Below, one piece after another: positions 46,726 to 55,627 of a DNA stretch of 64,000 bases. The DNA is taken from contig OZ023187.1 of the NCBI GenBank assembly GCA_963995505.1, positions 4,037,501 through 4,101,500 on the forward strand, read 5' to 3'. The notes under the pieces were generated by a model. It did no database searches. It saw only the letters and a program-made list of their open reading frames with translations, and was not told the origin of the DNA. Source of the DNA: Hypericum androsaemum. Its lineage: Eukaryota; Streptophyta; Magnoliopsida; Malpighiales; Hypericaceae. The translations under genes were made by a program, and so were the position numbers. Every line of letters begins with the position of its first letter. The stretch's first letter is position 1.

Positions 46726-47156
46726 AAAATTCTGTCACGTTAAATCACATGTTAGTAGTGTGCAAGTTGGTCAAACTATAAGATAGTAAAATAGATTTTT
46801 ACTTTGTTTCAGTAATTTTTTTTGTAGAACTCTCCTCTTGTTCTTTGTCTTATTTTTATTTTCCTTCTCTTTTATTTTCTTTTATGTAAATTTAATCATA
46901 TGTTCAGAGCATTTACATTATTAAAAAAGTTCTCTCTATTTTCTAAAAACAGATTATCAAGATGTATAGTCGTTAAAGAGATATACCTAATTTATTCATG
47001 TTATGATCTTATATTTGTCATGTAGATGATGCATTTGTTTAAAAAAGTAAATTTATGTGCCATGGCGATGTCGTGGTGAAAAATATATTGGGCAAAAAAT
47101 AATACATAAAAAATTAAAGATGCCTAACAAATTAAACACTGCACAAGAAAGTTGTA

Positions 47157-47933
47157 CAGTAAAACTTCTCTAAAATGATATTGTCGGGACCGGAGAAAAA
47201 TATTACTTTAGAGAGGTTATTAGATAAGATCATTTTTCATTTTTTTTTCTCCAAAAATATTAAAATTGAGTTTTTGAATAATAAATACGTAAATACCAAA
47301 AAATTAGTTAGTCTATATACAAATTACGTAAAATTTAGACTTATAGCATTATTCAAATGATACACTCGATTGATATATTTTCTTACAACAACACAATGAT
47401 CACAAAGACCATTCTAAAACGATTGAGAAGATGAATGATGATGTAAAATTTATTAAATAAGCAAGTTTAGCACAAAAATATTAAAATTGAGTTTTTGAAT
47501 AATAAATATATAAATACCAAAAAATTAGTTAGTCTATATACAAATTAACTAAAATTTAGACTTATAGCATTATTCAAATGATGCACTCGATTGAGATATT
47601 TTCTTACAACAAGACGATGATCACAAGGACCATTCTAAAACGATTGAGAAGATGAATGATGATGTAAAACTTATTAAATAAGCAAGTTTATCACAAGTCT
47701 TACAATATTTTTTGAAGTTGTAAAATATGTAAAATATATGTATTTATTCAAAAATATTACTTTATGTGAAAATTGGGACCGAGGTTTACTACTAAAATTT
47801 TCTGAAAAAGTACTAGTTATTATGATAGAGGGGTTATTAAATTTTAACACTGGTCCCGACTCGAGACCGAGACTTTTTATCAATTTAGAGAGATTATCAC
47901 TTTAGATAGGATCATTTTACAGAAGTTTTACTA
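47157..47933. mobile_element. Non-autonomous TIR element with TA target duplication and internal tandem duplication
   Basis: Ends CAGTAAAACTTCTCTAAAAT and, inverted, TAGTAAAACTTCTGTAAAAT. It is flanked by TA, and S1 has the empty site (GAAGTTATAGTCAGG at about 34625). Inside, about 222 bp are tandemly duplicated (47250-47472 and 47476-47692; AAAAATTAGTTAGTCTATAT recurs). No transposase. A TA duplication suits Tc1/mariner, but the TIR is not Stowaway-like. Confidence 0.75.
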
Positions 47934-48479
47934 TAGTCAGGTCTCAATCGCTGGTTAATTAAGCAGGGCGATTTTTGTGGTTAATTAAGAATGAGTTTGG
48001 TCTGATTTTTATCATGTAGGTTGAGAGAACCAATTTAATGTGACCTAGAGAATTTCTTGCATTTCAACCGACAGGATGAAGGTAGAAGATAGATATGTTG
48101 TTAACGAGTAACAAGAAATTCATGCAATAAAGTTTTCACATTTTTCAATTTCAATTCAAGTTCTTAAAAATATAAGAGTGTTAAATATTTGTTCCAAATT
48201 TTTTTCATCATTACCTAATTCAAAAATAAAATCGTTGATTCTTCGAATCAATACTCATTTCACCCAAAACGACAAGAATTTCATGCACAAAAAAAAATTT
48301 AAAAAAGGAAAAGGCGTATATGGACAGATGCCAAGTGTCTACCGTTCAATCCGGCGATGGAAGTACTGCTCTGATTAAAGTTTCGGCAAGAGCAACTAAT
48401 AATTAGGATATTTTATTTTTTAAAAAGGATACAGTTTTTTTAAAATAGGTAAATTTTAAAATACACTTAATTTATATAG

Positions 48480-49044
48480 ATTGCGATCAATTAATTTGAT
48501 TTGAGTATATATAAGACTTTAGGTGTCAATTTATGGTGACCACCGACAATATAAAAACCATGTGGCAAGTGTATACTCCATATGGTAGATATTAACTAAG
48601 GATGAGTTAATGGTGTAGCTAGGATGCTAAGTGGTCAACATCTCAAGGCCATGAAAGTTCTTGTAAGTTAAAATATTTTACCCTATTAGACACTGGCATT
48701 TTGAATTGCCTCAGATATTCTGGAATTTATGAAACTTGGTTTCAGGAAAATGGTCAGGAAACCAAAGTTTTTGAGAATTTTTCGGAAATTAGTCTTAGTC
48801 ATAACACGCATACCTAAAATATATTGTTGACGAAGAAAAGAAACAGATAGAAGAAGTATAACAGAAGAAGATATTCTGGATAAATCAAAGATTAGTGCTA
48901 AAAGTTGGAAAAATTGATACTTGATCAATGAATAAGGATAGTGATTGCGGATTTACTCTAAGATAGATACTTAGTAGATTATAATCTTAAACTGATTTAC
49001 GTTTCTTGTATTTAATTTATTAAACATCGGATTTCATCAGTCAA
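48480..49044. repeat. Segment T2: copy of the TRS130 3' flank
   Basis: Matches T3 (54750-55466) with landmarks GTCAATTTATGGTGACCACC, AGGAAAATGGTCA, AAGATACTTA and TTAGTAGATTATAATCT. It leads into the tRNA-Gln gene, as T3 leads into the decayed tRNA-Gln. Confidence 0.75.
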
Positions 49045-49116
49045 GGTCCCATGGTCTAGTGGTTAGGACACAAGACTCTGAATCTTGTAACCCGAGTTCA
49101 AATCTCGGTGGGACCT
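49045..49116 (+). tRNA. tRNA-Gln (anticodon CUG)
   Basis: A complete 72-nt cloverleaf: acceptor GGTCCCA pairs with TGGGACC, discriminator T; D arm GGTCTAGTGGTTAGGAC; anticodon stem CAAGA/TCTTG around loop CTCTGAA (anticodon CTG); T arm CCGAG/CTCGG around TTCAAAT. Internal A and B boxes are intact (TGGTCTAGTGG and GGTTCAAATC-like GAGTTCAAATC). A TTTATTTGTTATTTTTTC run follows for pol III termination. It sits 0.7 kb downstream of the copied last exon of TRS130. Confidence 0.95.
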
Positions 49117-49818
49117 TTATTTGTTATTTTTTCACACAATGGTTCTTGAATGAAGATGATAGTTTATGGTGTAAATCCTCATTCCTTACTATATTCTCTA
49201 TTATTTTATATAATTTTAAATTCCATTATTCCTCATCCCTTCTAAAAAAATTTGAAATACCTCTTATTAAACTATAATAATTTCTATCCGAGAGTGCAAC
49301 AATCGCTGGCCCAAGTGGAATTGCGGACTGAGACACGTTGATTGGAAAAAAAAATGGCGAGAGTTTAGAATTTTCATATTTAATCAAAAACAATAAATAT
49401 ATAATTTTTCTACACTTATAAAACAAAAAATCTCACAAATTTCACTCAACACTGCATGAAAAGTAAAAAAAATTTACCCTTTAAGAAAATCGAGACGAGA
49501 AGCAAAACTCTGCGTCTTGTCGGAATAAAACTTTTGTATTTTTTCTGTAGGTATACAGATACTAAGCTGTACAACAACATTTCTATATAAAAAAGCTGTT
49601 TTTCCTCAAAAAATATAAAAAAACTGTACAACAGCAACAGAGAAGATACTGAAGGTTTTCCTAAATCTAGGATTCATCCGCGGACGTCTCAAAGATTTAC
49701 AAGAGTATTCGGATGATGGAAAATTGGATATGAACATCGCATTCTGATGTACACAAATGATCTCGAGGAGACTGGTACCACAACTTAAAGTTGAATTCCA
49801 ATGAGGAACTCGGAACAG
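49117..49818. other. Spacer between tRNA-Gln and the TRS130 exon copy
   Basis: AT-rich, no gene. At the functional locus the corresponding spacer is only about 90 bp, so this is an insertion here or a deletion there. Confidence 0.5.
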
Positions 49819-49994
49819 TCAAGCTGTGCTGCAGTAGGATGAGCTGAGAGTTGGAGGCATGACGCAAACCAAGTGCGGTCCGAGCGGACTGCAGCTGATA
49901 CTTGACTCGTCAACCTTGTGTAGTCCCAGTTGAAGAGGACGAACATAACCAGCCACTAATGTCATGCATAATATTGAGATAACTATCTTTGAAC
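49819..49994 (-). pseudogene. Copy of the last TRS130 exon
   Basis: A 176-nt copy of exon 55628-55803 with an intact 58-codon frame ending [19 protein letters not shown] and a TGA at 49819-49821. The splice acceptor is destroyed (GTGCAG at the gene, GTGCCG here), and the penultimate exon is absent upstream. It is a fragment of the T-TRS130 duplication. One residue looks more ancestral than in the gene itself (KIVISILC here, RIFISILC there), judging from remembered orthologues. Confidence 0.85.
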
Positions 49995-50069
49995 CGGCAC
50001 ATATATGTAGATGGTCATGGGTATCGAGAGAGATTCGACGGAAATGACCAACTCGTGTTCTCATTCAGG

Positions 50070-51000
50070 GCCCGGATTCAGTATTTTTGGGCTCCGAGCA
50101 GCATGAATCTGACAAGGGTCGGGGCACAAACAATTTTTATTGACGTGCCTTCAAAAATTCAATGGCACATCAATTTTCAATTATGAGTTGTGAGTAGTTC
50201 TCTTTGGGTTAAGTGTTCTAAATGCACCCGATCGACTTGATTTGAACGGGCTTTCACGATTAGAGCATGAATTAGTCTTTTCTCGACGGTGAAGTACGAC
50301 CAAGCTCATGAGCTTATTATCTTAGGTCGGAACAAGTTGATAGGATTCGCCTTTTTTCGCCCCATGAAACCCATATTTGTTCTAAAACATCTCCTACTCC
50401 GAATAGTTCGACATAAGACTTTGGAAACTGACTCAGCTGGAGTCAGAAGTTCCCAAGTGAGCGTAATATAGGGGACCGTCAAGCACATCCGGCAAGGATC
50501 AAGGGAGATCTCGTTGTTGCATAGCTCATGTTGGAGCAACGCGCCATCAGACGTTCAACATGCACTCTTAATGACGAAGCTACTTTCAACACTCGAAACA
50601 AAAAAGATCGATTTGTTTGAATGTTCGCTTGGGTTAGCGAGCAGTTTTCTAGATAGACATAGCTTTTCAAAGGAAGAGAATTCCTTGCTAAGATCTTTTG
50701 GCTCAACTTTATCCCAGTTTTGCTGAGGGAGCAACCCCATTTTTTACCTTGAATTGGTCAAAATATTCTGAAGAATCGAGAATGAGGTTTTCATTCTGTA
50801 CATGCCTGCGATCGGCGGGGGGCTTCCACAAAAGAGCATATGCCACGGGGGGTGGGGGGTGGGACCCGAAGAACTTGGTTGGGAATTGGCTTATGGAACA
50901 CACCCACTATTGACTAGAATTGGTCTGAGGAACCTAACGGTGAAGGGCCAGAGTTAGTTTTCCTAAGGGTGGAACGATAACGAGTGGGATTGAGGGCCAG
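50070..51000. other. Unassigned region, possibly organelle-derived
   Basis: Bases about 50330-50900 differ in texture from the AT-rich flanks: balanced composition and several overlapping medium ORFs on both strands (for example minus 50306-50539 and 50555-50740, plus 50698-50913). None shows a family I can name. The look is that of plant mitochondrial spacer DNA, so a nuclear mitochondrial insertion is possible. Confidence 0.3.
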
Positions 51001-51002
51001 AG

Positions 51003-51618
51003 TTAATTTGGCCCCCCTCCTCCTTTGCATAAACAAGAAAGTGAAATAACTAAAAGAAATAATAACTAACAGAAAAAGTAAAAATTATACAAAAATAAAA
51101 AACATACTTTTTTCTTACTAGACGTCGAGGATGATGAAGAAACAACAACAAGGTTATGGGGATTTGCAACAACAAGCGATACTCCAGCAATGTGATCATC
51201 AATAAGTTCAACAGTAAGGTGATCATCAGCAATAACAAGCTATTGATTCTCTCCAGCAAGATGATCAATTTGATTTCATGTCTTGAAATTGGATGAATTT
51301 ATGTGTGAACAACATGTTTGCGACCAAAATCACATGTCGACGGCTTAATTTGGCCCCCCTCCTCCTCTGCATAAACAAGAAAGTGAAATAACAGGAAGAA
51401 ATAATAACTACCAGAAAAAAATAACATACAAAAATAAAAATCATATATTTTTTCTGACTAGACGTCAACGATGATGATGCAACAACAGCAAGGGGATGTG
51501 GATTTGCAACAACAAGCGGGATTCCAGCAATGTGATCGCATCAAGTTCTCCAGCAAGCTGATCATCAACAATAACAAGTTGTTGATTCTCTCCAGGAAGG
51601 TGATCATCAGCTTGTTAG
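51003..51618. repeat. Direct duplication of a roughly 270-bp unit
   Basis: 51005-51272 and 51349-51618 are direct copies (TTTGGCCCCCCTCCTCCT, ATAAACAAGAAAGTGAAATA, GACTAGACGTC then AACAACAACAAG, GGTGATCATCAGC) with scattered differences. The unit contains short CAA/AAC and GATGAT runs. Non-coding as far as I can tell. Confidence 0.8.
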
Positions 51619-51716
51619 ACCATCAATCAAAAAATATAGGAGTAAAAAGTTGCATGACCATCAAACAAAAAATAAAAGGCAAGACAAAGATTACAAAGAA
51701 TGTTAGATATTTTTAA

Positions 51717-53237
51717 GGGCAAATTACTCTCAAGTCCCTGGCCTTTGGTCACCCTTCCTCTAGGGTCCCTGATTTTTGGAAAAAGATTATCTCGTCCCTA
51801 AGTTTTGATGATAATAGACTCTCGGGTCCCTGGAGCTGGAATATTCCTTTTTCTCTGGTGAACCTCCACCTGAAATGACCAAAATACCCTTCTTTGTTAA
51901 AAAAACATATTTTCTTCTTCCTCCAACTTCATCTTCCTCCTCTCACTTTTCAACCAAAACCAAAAACTCAAATCAATAATCAAAACTAATTTGAGAATCA
52001 AAACTTAAGGAATCAAAATTATTTTCGTCTCTAGCCAATCATTCTTAAATATCGAGCAAGAACTCTTCAATTTTGACATCTCTCTATGCACCCACCAACA
52101 TAATCGTGATGCATCTTCAACCTCCTGCTAGACTAAGAAAGCCCAGAACTGAATAATGGTATTGTGGATTCACTGGTAAATTGTTTCATTATCCAAATCA
52201 CCCAACGGATGAAACCTAATTTAAAATTGGGGATTTCCTCCCCAAATCGACAATGAAAAACACACAAAATGAGGGGAATTAAACTGACCAAAAGAATCAG
52301 TAAGGATTGTGAACCCTAATCGGTAAGGATTGACAGAAGAATCAGAGCTGGACTAGAGATCGAGATGATTGGGTTTTGCACCTGGGGTGTAAGAATTAAA
52401 CCCGTGATTTAGGGTTCTTGATTGGGTTTTTGGGATTTTCTCCCCAACGCCCAAATTGATTCCCGATGAATACATGAATCCCAAAATTATAAGCCTCCTC
52501 CCTCGTCTATTTACTCTCGGCGGCGGCGACGGCCAGATGAGGCGGCTACTTGCGGATGAGGATGCGTGGTGCGTCGGGTCCCGCAATGGGTGGCTCCTGT
52601 TCCTTGACAGCAACGACGCCACTCATTTTCTTATCTCGTCCAGTTCGAGAAGGTTCTACCTCCATCCGATCGAAACCCTCCCTTGACTGCCTCAAGTTGA
52701 CAAGCCCTACTTCATGAAATTCGTCCAGAAATCGTACGTCACCAAGGCCGTCATGGTCGGGAACCTGGATACCGACGAAAGCTTCGCGGCCATGGTCTTG
52801 TATAGCCACTTAGTTTATCCCAGGCTCGCTTATTGCAAGAACGAGGGCTTCGGGGAATGAATAATTAATTAAGGGTTTTTCAAGTTTAGAAATTGTTTGG
52901 TTTTGATTTTATTTGAGTTTAGAAATTTCTTCTTTAGGTTGTTCTGTTTGGTTTTGATTTTATTTGGGTTTAGTTTTTGATTAAAGGTGAGAGGTAGAAG
53001 GTGAAGTGGGAGGAAGAAGATGAAGTGGGAAGGAATTAGAAATTTTTAATTTTTTAAGTGAGAGAGGCATTTTGGTCATTTTAAGTGGGGGTTCGCTGGA
53101 GAATATAGAATATTCCGGCTCCATGAACCTGATAGTCTATTATCATCAAAACTTAGGGACAGGATAATCTTTTTCCAAAAGTCAGGGACCCTAAAGGGAG
53201 GGTGACCAAAGGCTAGGGACGTGAGAGTAATTTGCCC
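51717..53237. mobile_element. Pack-MULE-like element with long TIRs
   Basis: Long terminal inverted repeats of about 170 bp: GGGCAAATTACTCTCAAG at 51717 and, inverted, CTTGAGAGTAATTTGCCC-like sequence ending 53237. Both arms share AGGGTCCCTGA, AAACTTAGGGAC-type and TTTTGGTCATTT-type blocks. Flanking 9-mers TATTTTTAA (51708-51716) and TATATTTAA (53238-53246) differ at one position, the TSD length of Mutator-like elements. Inside is a gene fragment (52456-52860) and no transposase. Confidence 0.7.
52456..52860 (+). pseudogene. DUF295 F-box-type gene fragment inside the TIR element
   Basis: One frame reads WCVGSRNGWLLFLDSNDATH, SSSSRRFYLHPIETLP, then after an in-frame TGA (52684-52686) LPQVDKPYFMKFVQKS and VMVGNLDTDESFAAMVL. 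The GSRNGWLLFLD box and later AMVL strand are typical of the DUF295 beta-propeller found in plant F-box proteins (normally about 350-400 aa). The N-terminal F-box and the C-terminal half are absent. The DNA is GC-richer than its surroundings. Either captured by the element or a local DUF295 gene engulfed by it. Confidence 0.65.
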
Positions 53238-53246
53238 TATATTTAA

Positions 53247-54140
53247 TGATTCATATATACTTTCATTTGAACAAACAAAAACTTCAAACCAAAATTGAAC
53301 AAAGCGAAAAACAAAAGCTCAAACAAAGTGAGTTTGAAATACCTCCTCAACAGATTTTCAAAAATTAAACGTTTGAAACTCAAGAGGTTTAGATATCGGA
53401 AAAAAAATATTGCAACAAAAGATGTTGACCTCTTTCCACGATGTAACACTTCTAGATGTAAAATTTTCAAAGTTAATGTGTCTTGGGCGAGATAACAAGT
53501 CAGTGATTATCATGTACTAAAATAAAATTTCTCTAAAGTAGTAGAAGATAAATGGAGGCCCATGCAGAATTTACAAAAAATCGTTGAGAACAAAATTTCA
53601 ACCGTGGTCTACTAATCTTTGAGGAATAATGTCTCTTGCCGTTCAATTTTAATCAACAAAATAACAAGATTATTTTAAATGGAAAACAAAATGTTAGACA
53701 TTTTACAGGCCGCAAAATGCAATATATGGAGTTATTATCAACAAAATAACAAGATTATTTTAAATGGAAAACAAAATGTTAGCATTTTACGCAAAATGCA
53801 ATATATGGAGTTATTGAAGATTGAGAATCTCATTTAAAGGAGCTCGAGCCGTCCAACCTTTTGAGATCGAGCCGTCCAACCTTTTGAGAAGCGTTACCGG
53901 TCTTCTCGATATTATTTGCGTACATCGAAATGTGATGTTCATATCCAATTTTACACCATCCAAACGCTTTTAGAAATAGAGTTCGTCTTTCACGAGGGCT
54001 CAATCTACATATGTCAATCCCTTGTACTTCTACTTGTGTGTACTTTTAATACAAATAGATTTTGTTCTATTAGGTACTTGTAAAAATTGGACAAATGACA
54101 TAATCATTTGTTTCATAGTTTGTCGACCCTAAATTCATCA
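53247..54140. other. Intergenic with a short tandem duplication
   Basis: 53640-53720 is repeated at 53728-53815 (AATCAACAAAATAACAAGAT, AAAATGCAATATATGGAGTT). Otherwise AT-rich with no gene seen. Confidence 0.5.
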
Positions 54141-54676
54141 CTAGGGATGGCAATGTCGATTGCTTTGATCTTACGAGTTGCATCCACCATCACCTCGATG
54201 CCTACAGCTACAAAGAAATTTGGTACCTTGCTGCCAGCGTGGGGCAGGCACCCCCACGGTTGCACAGGGCAACATAATCAGTTTTAATATCTTCTGCATG
54301 CATTCTTGTTATATTTGAAGTCAAGAACACAGCCAACTGTCTCTCAAAGTGCTCAGGTGGCGGCAGCCCATCTGATGGAACGAGAGCCAAGTCTCTCTCA
54401 AGTTCAGGTGGTGGCAGCCCACCTGATGGAACGAGGGCTGAGGCTGGCTGACTTAGGGTTTAAGTAGGGTTTAGTTAGGGTATGGTCCAAATTAGGGTAA
54501 AAAGATAAGGGTAGAGTAGGAATTCATAGGATTCATACCTACCCTAGACCCTACCTCGAAAAGTGGACCGATACTCGTATCCTATCCTAGACCCAGTCAA
54601 AGTCAACATACCCTCGTCCCACGAGGTAAGAGTAGGATCTGACCCTTATGGTATAGGTATTTCTGCCATCCCTAGT
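54141..54676. mobile_element. TAGGGATGGCA-type MITE with internal gene-like piece
   Basis: Ends CTAGGGATGGCA and TGCCATCCCTAG are perfect inverted repeats. 54450-54676 is an inverted match to 3300-3520. The other half (54150-54440) is unlike that family: it contains two copies of GGCAGCCCA-TCTGATGGAACGAG and a minus-strand ORF of 60 codons (PSDGLPPPEHFERQLAVFL) that I cannot name, possibly captured coding sequence. No clear TSD. Confidence 0.5.
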
Positions 54677-55466
54677 CTTACAGATATGTTCACTAATTAC
54701 TCTAGCTAATCACCAACCATCCTGAAACTAATGTGGGCGTTAATTAATTTGATTTGAATATAGATGAGACCCTAGGTGTCAATTTATGGTGACCACCAAC
54801 AATATGAAAAACACGTGGCAAGTGTATACTCCTCCATACGGTAGATAATAACTTGGGATGAGTTAATGGTGTAGCTAGGTTGTTAAATGGTCAACATCTC
54901 AAGGCCATCAAAGTTCTTATCAAGTTGAAAATAATGTACCCTATCAGTTTTCAAATCGTCCCGGATATTTTCAAATTTATGATTTTTTTTGGAAGATAAA
55001 TTTTTACACCTATCAGAGTTCGAATTCTGAATTTCCTAAATATTTATAACGTCTTGTGCAGTTAAGTTACAATCTCTTTTGGCCAAATTTATGATTTCAG
55101 GTGAACTGTCTGGATTACTGTGATGGATTTGTGCAAGACGTTCCGGAGGAAAATGGTCAAGAAACCAAAGTTTTCTCGTACATTATTTTTCGTCGTAATA
55201 CGTATACCTAAAATATGTCGTTGAGAAAGAAAAGGAAACAGAGAGCAAGAATGAAAGAATTATGGGTTTGAGAAAGTAAGAATAAACCATATATTAGGTG
55301 CTAAACTTTGGAACAATTGACGCTTAATTATTGAATAAAGGTGATTCTAGATTTGTACTAAGATACTTATTTAGTAGATTATAATCTAGAATTTATTGGA
55401 ATGCCCAAAGCAAATCTTAACATTCTTTTACACTAGGATTATTTAACTTGCACAGCTATCAGTCGA
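54677..55466. repeat. Segment T3: original 3' flank of TRS130
   Basis: Non-coding flank next to the functional gene, the likely source of T1 and T2. Bases about 54985-55090 (GATAAATTTTTACACC to TTAAGTTACAATCTCTTTTG) are absent from T1 and T2 and could be a small SINE-like insertion. Confidence 0.65.
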
Positions 55467-55580
55467 GGTCCCATGGTCTGGTTGGGATACAAGACTCTGA
55501 ATCTTGTAACCCGGCCGAGTTCAAATCTTGGTGGGTTGCAGAGGATGTGCAGTCGAGGTCCCATGGTCTAGTGGTGTAGC
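55467..55580 (+). pseudogene. Decayed tRNA-Gln and a partial second copy
   Basis: 55467-55537 matches the tRNA at 49045-49116 but has a shortened D arm (GGTCTGGTTGGGA), three extra bases in the T arm and a mispaired acceptor (TGGGTTG). A second partial copy starts GGTCCCATGGTCTAGTGG at 55557 and fails after about 20 bases. Neither can fold into a full cloverleaf. Confidence 0.8.
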
Positions 55581-55627
55581 TTGGAATGGAATGTGGCCAC
55601 AAGACCCCAGAGAGGAAGTCGGAACAG

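Larger units (their letters stand above)
39850..48480. repeat. Segment S2: second copy of the methyltransferase 3' flank, with nested insertions
   Basis: Corresponds to S1 (33010-35200). Relative to S1 it holds a 40170-45770 insertion containing the copia element, a Cassandra-like remnant (46560-46725) and a TIR element (47157-47933). S2 runs directly into T2 near 48480 through the AT-rich AATTTATATAGAT stretch. The 45739-46540 part has no gene; its short ORFs are not conserved in S1. Confidence 0.75.

Noticed and set aside
54141..54676. Claim of an 8-bp hAT target duplication for this MITE
   Set aside because: Flanks ATTCATCA and TCTTACAG do not match; only the TIRs are supported.
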